A stretch of 5,072 bases of DNA from Gammaproteobacteria bacterium. Lineage in GTDB: Bacteria > Pseudomonadota > Gammaproteobacteria > Pseudomonadales > Azotimanducaceae. A program made the position numbers and the translations under genes. Shown in pieces: positions 1 through 5,072 of the stretch (position 1 is the first letter of the stretch; each line of letters starts with the position of its first letter). The stretch covers positions 1-5,072 of the forward strand of contig VXNE01000655.1 of NCBI GenBank assembly GCA_009840715.1. Direction: 5' to 3'. Below the pieces are notes generated by a model. The model had not been told where the DNA came from. It saw only the letters and a program-made list of their open reading frames with translations, and did no database searches.

Positions 1-917
1 GCCGGCGAGCTGGCCGGGTCCCGGGCGCCCGCGACGGCGGCGGCACCGGGCCCGGGGGCGGCCTCCGGCGCCGGCGTGGATACGGAGCGCAGCCGGACCG
101 CGCCGGCCACGACCCAGACCAGCAACAGGACGCCGGCGGCGCCGAGCATGCCGTTCACGTAAAGGGAACTGAGATCGTTTTTCCTCGTGAGTTCGAAGCC
201 CAGGTCCTCGACGAGCTGCGCCGAGAGATCGGAGATCTCGCTGGAGGTGGCCTGGGAAAACAGTTCGCCCGTCGGCGCCTGCTGGGCGAGGAGCACGTCC
301 GCGTGGGCGATGAAGTTCGCGACATGGTCGGGCAGCGGCGGTTCCAGGCGTCCGGCGCGGTCGGCCAGCCGCTCGAGCGCCACGGTGAGTCGCCCCTTGA
401 CCGCGTCGCTCGGCGCCGTCAGGTAGCCGTTGATGTCGTTCGTGAGCGCGGACACCTCGCGGGACAGTTCGGCGTCGACGTTTGGCGACTGCACGATGTT
501 CGACGCGGCGAGCGGGAGGTAGCGCGCGGAGTTGCGGATGATGGCGTAGCCCGTCTTGAAACGCTCGATGCGCTCCTCGCGGGCTTCCACCGCGTTCACG
601 TAGGCGCTAACGTCGTTGGCCAGGCGGTTCGGGATGTCCGGAATCCCCCGGATCGTGGCTAGCAGCACCTGCTTGAGCTCGTCCATCCGCGGGATGAAGG
701 CGGCCAGCGAGTCGAAGTCGGCCAGCGGGTCGGACCGCACACGCGCCGTCTCGATGCTCCAGTCGGCGGCCAGTTGCTGGATTTCCCGGACGCCGGCGAT
801 GGACGTGCGGTAGTCCGCGGGGTCGTTATTGCGCGCGAGCCAGAAGAAGACGACCGCGAGGCAGACGATCAGGGCGGTGAAGGCCCAACTGATGGGAAAG
901 ACGAGGGTGGGTTTCAC
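1..917 (-). CDS. Membrane protein with DAHL-like all-helical sensor domain (C-terminus cut by window edge)
   Basis: The frame is open from GTG at 917 to the window edge, giving 305 residues with no stop; the rest of the protein is missing. Seen: an N-terminal membrane helix (about residues 10-27), an extracytoplasmic, strongly helical region (about 30-250), a second membrane helix (about 255-274) followed by Arg275 and Arg277, then an Ala/Pro/Gly-rich linker (280-305). The positive charges put both ends in the cytoplasm. The middle carries the segment RFKTGYAIIRNSARYLP (119-135), which resembles the double all-helical DAHL sensor domain found in histidine kinases and related receptors; this is family recall, not a search. 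A cytoplasmic kinase, cyclase or other output module may follow, but none is visible. The start is set by an AGGAG ribosome site 8 bases upstream and a 4-base overlap with the peroxidase stop, so the two proteins are probably translationally coupled. A stand-alone membrane protein is the main alternative. Confidence 0.85.
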   Translation of the reverse strand, partial: MKPTLVFPISWAFTALIVCLAVVFFWLARNNDPADYRTSIAGVREIQQLAADWSIETARVRSDPLADFDSLAAFIPRMDELKQVLLATIRGIPDIPNRLANDVSAYVNAVEAREERIERFKTGYAIIRNSARYLPLAASNIVQSPNVDAELSREVSALTNDINGYLTAPSDAVKGRLTVALERLADRAGRLEPPLPDHVANFIAHADVLLAQQAPTGELFSQATSSEISDLSAQLVEDLGFELTRKNDLSSLYVNGMLGAAGVLLLVWVVAGAVRLRSVSTPAPEAAPGPGAAAVAGARDPASSP

Positions 918-1999
918 TGTGCAAGCTCCTCGGACTCTCCAGCGAGAGTCTTGATGAAAGCAACGATCGCTTCCTTGTCCTCTTCCGGGGCGTCCCGCCC
1001 CAACTGAAACTCGAACATGGCGTCGACCGCGTCGCGCAAGGTGGCCGCGCTGCCGTCGTGCAGGTATGGCGCGGTGTGAGCCGCCATCCTGAGACTCGGC
1101 ACCTTGAACGCGTGGATGTCGGCCTCGTTGCCGGTGATGTTGTAGCGGCCCATGTCCGCTTCGGTGATGTTCCCGCGGCGCTTGAAGTACTCGTTGATCA
1201 CGCCGAAGACCTGGAACATGTTCCCGCCGACGTTGGCGCCCTGGTGGCAGGACACGCAGCCGTAGAACTTGAACAGCTCGTAACCCTGCCGCTCGTGTGC
1301 CGTGAGGGCGGCGGCCTCGCCGGTCAGCCACCGGTCGAAGGGGCTGTTGGGCGTGGTCAGCGAGCGGAGAAACTCGGCGATCGCGTCCTTGGCGTTCGGG
1401 CGGGTGATGCCGTCGGAGTAGAGCGCCTCGAACAGTGCCGGGTACTGGTCGTCCTGGTACAGCTTGCCGAGGACGTCGGGCCAGAGGCTTGCCATCTCGA
1501 TCGCCGACTGGACCGGACCGTCGATCTGCTGATGCAGGGTGTCGGCGCGCCCGTCCCAGAACTGCTTGAAGTTGAAGGCGGCGTTGTAGACGGTGGGCGA
1601 GTTGATGGCGCCCCGCGCCTCGGCCACGCCGAGCGACACGATCTTCCCGTCGTCGCCGCCGGTCGGAAGATCGTGACAACTGGCGCAGGAGATCGTGTTG
1701 TCCTTCGACAGGCGGATGTCGTGAAACAGCATCCGGCCCAGTGCGGCCTTGGCGGGGTCGGTTCCGACGTCCGCCGGGATGGGCTTGATCGGCTCGCTCA
1801 GGTCGGCGGTGACGGAGAGCGCCAAGTACAGGCAGGCGAAGGCGCCGACCGTCCACAGCGGCCACCGGCGGATGGGCGGCGGTTTGCGGCGTGCGGAGGG
1901 AGCGCGGTCCCGGGATGCCGTCGCGTCAACGCGCGATATCCCCCGTGAGGCCCCCCTCGGGGGAGCGACCTGCTTCGAGAGCTCGTTCAATCCGACCAT
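914..1999 (-). CDS. Membrane-anchored dihaem cytochrome c peroxidase
   Basis: Bacterial dihaem cytochrome c peroxidases reduce hydrogen peroxide to water in the periplasm with electrons from small c-type cytochromes. From ATG 1999 the product has 361 residues. Seen: an uncleaved-looking membrane anchor (about 46-65) after Arg44-Arg45, haem site CASCH (105-109), NSPTVYNAAF then FWDGRA with Trp148, Glu168 in GPVQSAIEM, second haem site CVSCH (248-252), TAPYLHDGS (309-317) and Met328. Spacing from the first haem His to Trp and Glu (39 and 59 residues) equals that of the Pseudomonas enzyme (His55, Trp94, Glu114), so inter-haem Trp and catalytic Glu are kept. Met328 fits the axial Met of true peroxidases rather than the Tyr of MauG. 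The position of the distal His (His71) is Val125. The first 45 residues are low-complexity and Arg/Pro-rich. GTG 2077 (387 residues) and TTG 1990 are alternative starts; GTG 2077 has no ribosome site. The stop overlaps the next gene by 4 bases. Confidence 0.9.
   Translation of the reverse strand: MVGLNELSKQVAPPRGASRGISRVDATASRDRAPSARRKPPPIRRWPLWTVGAFACLYLALSVTADLSEPIKPIPADVGTDPAKAALGRMLFHDIRLSKDNTISCASCHDLPTGGDDGKIVSLGVAEARGAINSPTVYNAAFNFKQFWDGRADTLHQQIDGPVQSAIEMASLWPDVLGKLYQDDQYPALFEALYSDGITRPNAKDAIAEFLRSLTTPNSPFDRWLTGEAAALTAHERQGYELFKFYGCVSCHQGANVGGNMFQVFGVINEYFKRRGNITEADMGRYNITGNEADIHAFKVPSLRMAAHTAPYLHDGSAATLRDAVDAMFEFQLGRDAPEEDKEAIVAFIKTLAGESEELAQ
926..931 (-). promoter_or_regulatory. Ribosome binding site of the DAHL-like gene
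   Basis: On the minus strand this reads GAGGAG, 8 bases before the GTG at 917. It lies inside the last codons of the peroxidase gene. It decides the GTG start, since there is no ATG at this position, and it supports a real second gene in this arm. Confidence 0.8.
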
Positions 2000-2087
2000 G
2001 TCCCTGCCAATCCCATCGCCAAACCGGCCCCCCGGCGCGCCGGACACGCTACGCGTCCGCACGTCGCCGGCGCACACAACCGCGCCA

Positions 2088-2104
2088 CGATCCCGTGCGG
2101 ATCG
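2088..2104 (-). repeat. Short inverted repeat in the peroxidase leader
   Basis: CGATCC (2088-2093) and GGATCG (2099-2104) are perfect complements separated by 5 bases, so the leader RNA could form a 6-base-pair hairpin just upstream of the alternative GTG start at 2077. No U run follows, so it is not a terminator. It may be chance. Confidence 0.3.
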
Positions 2105-2246
2105 ATGATCAGGTACTGCTTCTGCTTACCGCGCCCGGCTGGGTGCTAGCCCGGATTGGCCGACGGTCTGAGGGAAACGCGGTGCGCTGGCGCGCGCCGG
2201 TATCCTTGCGGGGTTCCGCCGGCCGTTTGCGGTCAACGGGAGCGGC

Positions 2247-2274
2247 ATGTTAGCCACCGTGTCGGTGGTGTCAA
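2247..2274 (-). promoter_or_regulatory. Sigma70-like promoter of the peroxidase arm
   Basis: The minus strand shows a perfect -35 box TTGACA (2274-2269), a 16-base spacer, and TAACAT (2252-2247), which matches the -10 consensus at four of six positions including both the first TA and the last AT. Transcription would begin near 2240, leaving a leader of about 240 bases before ATG 1999, or about 160 before GTG 2077. The spacer is filled by an inverted repeat, listed separately. Confidence 0.55.
2254..2268. repeat. Dyad in the promoter spacer, candidate operator
   Basis: CCACCG (2254-2259) and CGGTGG (2263-2268) form a perfect 6-base inverted repeat around TGT. It occupies almost the whole spacer between the -35 and -10 boxes of the minus-strand promoter. 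A second inverted repeat, GGTGT (2267-2271) with ACACC (2274-2278), overlaps the -35 box. This is where a repressor, or a MerR-like activator that distorts the spacer, would bind. The 16-base spacer is shorter than the 19-20 bases usual for MerR promoters, which favours a repressor. No run of T follows, so it is not an intrinsic terminator. Confidence 0.45.
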
Positions 2275-2280
2275 CACCGG

Positions 2281-2307
2281 AGCGCGGTTTTTCCGGTTTT
2301 TCGCGCT
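2281..2307. repeat. Tandem 9-base repeat within an inverted repeat, possible UP element
   Basis: CGGTTTTTC occurs twice without a gap (2285-2293 and 2294-2302). The pair is enclosed by AGCGCG (2281-2286) and its complement CGCGCT (2302-2307). Read on the minus strand these are two A5 tracts 9 bases apart, lying about 48 to 61 bases upstream of the predicted transcription start of the peroxidase arm, where an UP element or an activator site would be expected. Such A/T runs stand out in this GC-rich sequence. Confidence 0.4.
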
Positions 2308-2357
2308 GGACGCCGGGTTGCGGGAGGGCTGTTCGCCGCTGTGAAGGACGGACCGCG

Positions 2358-2388
2358 TTGCGAGCCGAGGGGTCCCACCTGTTATAGT
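2358..2388 (+). promoter_or_regulatory. Extended -10 promoter of the MFS-monooxygenase operon
   Basis: TGTTATAGT at 2380-2388 is an extended -10 element: TG, one base, then TATAGT, which matches five of six consensus positions. A weak -35 (TTGCGA, 2358-2363) sits 19 bases upstream, and the extended motif can compensate for that poor spacing. Transcription would begin near 2395, which is downstream of the ATG at 2391 and therefore favours the start at 2454. Confidence 0.55.
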
Positions 2389-2440
2389 GCATGGTTTCCC
2401 GCCCCGCTCCGACGATGCCCCGAGGCGCTGACAGTTACCC

Positions 2441-2445
2441 GGGAG
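2441..2445 (+). promoter_or_regulatory. Ribosome binding site deciding the MFS start
   Basis: GGGAG lies 8 bases before ATG 2454, an ideal distance. The upstream in-frame ATGs at 2391 and 2415 have no comparable site, and 2391 lies before the predicted transcription start. Confidence 0.6.
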
Positions 2446-2453
2446 CCCTGCCT

Positions 2454-3800
2454 ATGAGGGCCGGGCCCCTGGCCACTTCCGGCGTTTCGCGCCGTGGCAT
2501 GTTCTCGTCCCTCGCGATTCGCGACTTCCGCTTCCTGTGGCTGTCGAGCCTCGCGGCGTCGTTCGCCATGCAGATGCAGATGGTGGCCCGCGGCTGGCTG
2601 ATCTACGACATGACCAGTTCGCCGCTCGCCCTCACCTGGGTCATGTTGTCGTTCATGCTGCCGTCCTTCCTGTTCTCGCTGGCCGGGGGCGTCATCGCCG
2701 ACCGGATGCGCAAGAAGTCGATCATGGTGGTCTCGCAGTTGCTCAACGCCGCCGCGACGGCGGTGCTTGCGACGATCGTGTACGCCGGCGACGTGACGTT
2801 CTGGCACTTCATCTGGTTCGGGCTCTTCAACGGGACGGTGCTCTCCATCAGCATGCCCGCGCGGTTTTCGGTGGCGCCGGAGATCGTCGGGCGCGAACGC
2901 GTCGTGAACGCGATGGCCCTGCAGAGTTCGACCTTCAACCTGTCGCGGATCCTCGGGCCGGCGCTGGCGGGCGGCCTCATCGCGCTGTTCGCGGCGGGCG
3001 ACACCACCTCGATGGTCGGGGTGGGGCTGGTTTTCTACGTGATCGCCGGGCTGTCCCTCGTCTCGGTCATCTGCACGGGCCTGCTGCACTACCGCGGGGA
3101 CCCGACGCGCACCGCAAGGACGACGGTCGGCGCGGACGTGCGCGAGGGATTCCGCTTCCTTTCGAAGGAGCGGGTGGTCCTCGGACTGCTGCTCGTCGGC
3201 CTCGTGCCGATGACCTTCGGATTCGTGCCCACGTTCCTGATGCCGGCCTTCAACGCGGACGTGATCGGCGGGGGGCCGGACGACCTCGGCCTGCTCATGG
3301 CCGCCATGGGCGTGGGCGCGCTGTGCGGGTCGCTGTTGCTCGCGCGGCTCGGCGACATGCGGGGGAAGGGCCGCGTGATGTTCGCGGCCACCTACGTCTG
3401 GGCGGTGTTCCTGCTGGCGTTCGCGCTGTCCGAATCGCTGGCGGCTGCCATGCTGGTGGGCGCCTGCGTCGGACTCGCGGGTTCCCTCATGGGTTCGCTT
3501 AACATGAGCATCGTCCAGCTCGCGGTAGGCCAGGAGATTCGCGGCAGGGTGATGGCCATCATGATGATGAGCCACGGCCTGTCGCCGCTGGGGCTCATAC
3601 CGATCAGTGCCGCGGCCGAGTACGTCGGCATCGAGGTGGCGATACTGGGCAGCGCCGTGCTGCTCGCGGTCAGCATGGCCTTGCTCGGGGCGCTGTTCCC
3701 GGAGTTGCGGCGCATCGACAAGGGCCATGGCCGAGAAGAGACGCCTGCCGGTGTGGCAAGCGATGCGGGTCAGGTGGAGCGGGGGAGATCGACGGCGTGA
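2454..3800 (+). CDS. MFS transporter, DHA3/MFS_3 (EntS-like) type
   Basis: This is an inner-membrane proton-driven carrier, probably an exporter, of 448 residues with about 12 membrane helices. Seen: the family's N-terminal pattern FRFLW...ARGWLIYDMTSSPLALTWV (from about residue 26), motif A between helices 2 and 3 as GGVIADRMRKK (78-88), MPARFSVAPEIVGRERVVNAM (134-154), SRILGPALAGGLIA (about 164-177), and a second, motif-A-like loop LARLGDMRGKGRVM (296-309). These fit the MFS_3 group that includes the enterobactin exporter EntS; the substrate cannot be read from sequence. After the last helix there is a hydrophilic tail of about 30 residues. The start at 2454 is chosen on its ribosome site and on the promoter position; 2391 would add 21 poorly conserved residues. 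The stop overlaps the start of the monooxygenase gene by 4 bases, so carrier and enzyme are probably made together, suggesting that the carrier exports the enzyme's product or a toxic substrate. Confidence 0.9.
   Translation: MRAGPLATSGVSRRGMFSSLAIRDFRFLWLSSLAASFAMQMQMVARGWLIYDMTSSPLALTWVMLSFMLPSFLFSLAGGVIADRMRKKSIMVVSQLLNAAATAVLATIVYAGDVTFWHFIWFGLFNGTVLSISMPARFSVAPEIVGRERVVNAMALQSSTFNLSRILGPALAGGLIALFAAGDTTSMVGVGLVFYVIAGLSLVSVICTGLLHYRGDPTRTARTTVGADVREGFRFLSKERVVLGLLLVGLVPMTFGFVPTFLMPAFNADVIGGGPDDLGLLMAAMGVGALCGSLLLARLGDMRGKGRVMFAATYVWAVFLLAFALSESLAAAMLVGACVGLAGSLMGSLNMSIVQLAVGQEIRGRVMAIMMMSHGLSPLGLIPISAAAEYVGIEVAILGSAVLLAVSMALLGALFPELRRIDKGHGREETPAGVASDAGQVERGRSTA
3781..3787 (+). promoter_or_regulatory. 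Ribosome binding site of the monooxygenase gene
   Basis: GGGGGAG lies 9 bases before the GTG at 3797 and within the last codons of the MFS gene. Together with the conserved opening residues MKFGIFYEL it fixes the GTG start. Confidence 0.65.
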
Positions 3801-4894
3801 AATTCGGGATTTTCTACGAACTCTCCGTGCCGCGGCCGTTCGGTGGCGGCATCGAGAAGACGGTGTACGACAACGCCCTGGAGCAGATCCGGGTCGCGGA
3901 CGAGGTCGGTTTCGATACGGTCTGGGCGGTGGAGCACCACTTCCTGGAGGAATATTCGCACTGCTCGGCCCCAGAGCTCTTCCTGACCGCGGCGGCGATG
4001 TGCACGTCGCGCATCCGGGTCGGCCACGGCGCGGTCGTGTGCGTGCCCGAGATGAACCACCCGATCCGCGTCGCCGCGCGGGCCGCGGTGCTCGACATCC
4101 TCTCCGGGGGCCGGCTCGAGTTCGGCACCGCGCGGTCCTCGACGTGGACCGAACTCGCCGGCTTCGAGGCGGACCCGGACACGACGAAGCGGACCTGGGA
4201 CGAGTTCGTGCGCACGATTCCGAAGATGTGGATGGAGGAGCGCTTCTCGCATGACGGGGTGTGCTTCTCAATGCCTGAGCGGGCCGTGCTGCCAAAGCCG
4301 GTGCAGGATCCCCATCCCCCGATGTGGGTCACGGTCACCTCGCCGGGTACGGAACTCGACGCTGCCGAGCGCGGTCTCGGGTCGCTGGGCGTCGCGACGG
4401 CGGGCTTCGACGAGCAGGAACGACGGCTCAGTGAGTACCGGCGGCGCATCCAGCACTGCGAGCCGGCGGGCGGCGCGGTCAACGACCAGGTCGCGACCCT
4501 GAACTTCCTCTACTGCGATCCCGACATCGACCAGGCGGCACGGATCGGCGTCGGGATGCTCGGCGCTTTCAACGTGGCCAACGCGCACCTGCTGTTCACG
4601 CGGGAGGCCTATCCGACGCGCGCATACGGCCTGCTGGCGAACCTCGCCCCGGGACGCCGCGGCCGGCGGTCCGCGGAAGACAACCCGGGCGCCCGCGCGG
4701 GGATCCCGGAGGGCATGGCGATCGGCGATCCGCAGCACCTCGTGGGGGTCATGAAGGAGTGGGAGTCCCTCGGCGTCGACCAGGTCAACTTCCTGCTGAA
4801 CGCGATGGAAATGATCCCGCAGGAGAAGGTCCTCGCGAGCCTGCGCCTGTTCGCCTCCGAAGTCATGCCGCAGTTCCGCCGGGAGGCCGCCTGA
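3797..4894 (+). CDS. Luciferase-like flavin-dependent monooxygenase (LLM class)
   Basis: Enzymes of this class use reduced flavin, supplied by a separate reductase or by F420 in some members, and oxygen to oxidise a small organic substrate in the cytoplasm. The product has 365 residues, the usual length for a single TIM-barrel member. Seen: MKFGIFYEL as the first strand (1-9), EHHFLEEYSHCSAPE (46-60), which is the family's active-site region after strand 2, GHGAVVCVPEMNHP (77-89), LSGGRLEFGTARSS (102-115), the flavin-phosphate-binding area, and PKPVQDPHPPMWV (166-178), followed by a C-terminal helical part ending in EVMPQF (355-360). The substrate is unknown: alkanes, aldehydes, ketones, terpenoids and sulfonates are all used within the class. 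No flavin reductase gene is in the window. The gene starts inside the MFS stop (GTGA) and its stop overlaps the next start (TGATG), which implies coupled translation and a shared pathway. Confidence 0.92.
   Translation: MKFGIFYELSVPRPFGGGIEKTVYDNALEQIRVADEVGFDTVWAVEHHFLEEYSHCSAPELFLTAAAMCTSRIRVGHGAVVCVPEMNHPIRVAARAAVLDILSGGRLEFGTARSSTWTELAGFEADPDTTKRTWDEFVRTIPKMWMEERFSHDGVCFSMPERAVLPKPVQDPHPPMWVTVTSPGTELDAAERGLGSLGVATAGFDEQERRLSEYRRRIQHCEPAGGAVNDQVATLNFLYCDPDIDQAARIGVGMLGAFNVANAHLLFTREAYPTRAYGLLANLAPGRRGRRSAEDNPGARAGIPEGMAIGDPQHLVGVMKEWESLGVDQVNFLLNAMEMIPQEKVLASLRLFASEVMPQFRREAA
4881..4886 (+). promoter_or_regulatory. Ribosome binding site of the last, partial gene
   Basis: GGGAGG lies 7 bases before ATG 4894 and inside the end of the monooxygenase gene. 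It supports the start of a third gene in the operon although only a short part of it is present. Confidence 0.6.
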
Positions 4895-5072
4895 TGCTCT
4901 CCGGGACGGTCCCCCTCGAGACACTTGTACCGGATGCGCCGGAGATCCGGTCGTTTGACATCGATCCCGTGCGCTTGCCCGAGGTTGAAATGCTCCACTG
5001 GAGCTTCGAGGTCGCCGCCGGCGACGTGACCGAACTCTATCCGCCGGCGCTCCATCCGACGCTGCCTCCGAT
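4894..5072 (+). CDS. Start of an unidentified protein, possibly acetoacetate decarboxylase-like (3' end cut)
   Basis: The frame is open from ATG 4894 to the window edge, 59 complete codons, in TGATG overlap with the monooxygenase stop and behind a good ribosome site. The part seen begins MLSGTVPLETL, has no signal peptide or membrane segment, and continues with EVEMLHWSFEVAAGDVTEL and YPPALHPTLPP. The pattern of a strand, a short helix-like 'VTELYPPALHPT' and a double proline resembles the beginning of the acetoacetate decarboxylase-like beta-barrel fold, where a phrase such as 'LLPPALHP' precedes the core; this is recall from weak similarity. If right, it could be a decarboxylase, hydrolase or cyclase-like enzyme acting on the monooxygenase product or substrate. 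Its role otherwise is unknown. Confidence 0.7.
   Translation, partial: MLSGTVPLETLVPDAPEIRSFDIDPVRLPEVEMLHWSFEVAAGDVTELYPPALHPTLPP

Larger units (their letters stand above)
2000..2453. promoter_or_regulatory. Divergent regulatory region between the two operons
   Basis: About 450 bases separate the two divergent genes, and no convincing protein gene lies here. From left to right it holds the long leader of the peroxidase arm (2000-2240), with a small inverted repeat at 2088-2104 and the self-complementary GGCGCGCGCC at 2189-2198. Next come the minus-strand promoter with an internal dyad (2247-2274), an A-tract repeat block (2281-2307), and the plus-strand promoter (2380-2388) with the short leader of the MFS gene. 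The two promoters are about 100 bases apart, so one DNA-bound regulator could affect both; no regulator gene is in the window. Confidence 0.65.

Noticed and set aside
187..1007. Four small plus-strand frames opposite the left end
   Set aside because: They are out-of-frame readings of the GTG-started DAHL-like gene on the minus strand, which has a clear ribosome site and coherent membrane topology.
1673..1687. Peroxidase considered as MauG (methylamine dehydrogenase maturation)
   Set aside because: The second haem has a Met at the expected axial position (Met328) rather than Tyr, and no methylamine dehydrogenase genes are present.
1058..1948. A 296-codon open frame on the plus strand opposite the peroxidase
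   Set aside because: Composition is Val/Gly/Arg-rich with no domain, and the opposite strand has both haem motifs and conserved peroxidase residues.
2083..2148. Minus-strand reading KQKQYLIIDPHGIVARL, which vaguely recalls the C-terminal part of a peroxiredoxin
   Set aside because: A stop codon lies a few codons upstream, the similarity fades after about 17 residues, and no other part of such a gene is found nearby. A decayed gene fragment is possible but cannot be supported.
2254..2278. Inverted repeats read as an intrinsic terminator
   Set aside because: No T run follows on either strand, and both flanking genes point away from it, so there is nothing to terminate here.
2126..2392. An 88-codon minus-strand frame in the intergenic region
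   Set aside because: It runs through both predicted promoters, has no ribosome site that I can see, and its product is Arg/Pro-rich without features.
2382..4295. A 637-codon open frame on the minus strand antisense to the MFS and monooxygenase genes
   Set aside because: Its product is rich in Arg, His, Glu and Pro without any recognisable domain, and it lies opposite two genes with clear family motifs. Long antisense frames are common in GC-rich DNA because stop codons are rare in them.

Overview
The window comes from a GC-rich (by eye about two thirds G+C) Gram-negative bacterium, most likely a pseudomonadote. This rests on the periplasmic-type dihaem cytochrome c peroxidase, the proteobacterial look of the flavin monooxygenase, and sigma70-like promoters. 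The exact lineage cannot be read from the sequence. No mobile element, CRISPR array, tRNA or rRNA gene was seen.

The layout is two divergent gene arms around a regulatory region of about 450 bases (2000-2453). The minus-strand arm, reading leftwards, holds a membrane-anchored dihaem cytochrome c peroxidase (914-1999). It is followed, with a 4-base GTGA overlap, by a previously easy-to-miss GTG-started gene (917 to beyond position 1). That second gene encodes a membrane protein with an all-helical extracytoplasmic domain resembling the DAHL type of sensor domain. Its signalling output, if any, lies beyond the window edge.

The plus-strand arm holds a 12-helix MFS exporter of the DHA3/MFS_3 type (2454-3800), a luciferase-like flavin-dependent monooxygenase (3797-4894) and the first 59 codons of a further gene (4894 onwards), possibly of the acetoacetate-decarboxylase-like fold. 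These three genes overlap by 4 bases and 1 base and each has a clear Shine-Dalgarno sequence, so they form one operon. It probably modifies and exports an unknown small molecule.

The region between the arms contains a good minus-strand promoter (TTGACA, 16 bases, TAACAT) with a perfect dyad inside its spacer. Upstream of it lie a tandem A-tract repeat enclosed by a short inverted repeat. For the plus arm there is an extended -10 promoter whose position rules out the most upstream ATG of the MFS gene. The most interesting points are the peroxidase-sensor pairing, the absence of the distal histidine in the peroxidase, and the architecture of the divergent promoter region.
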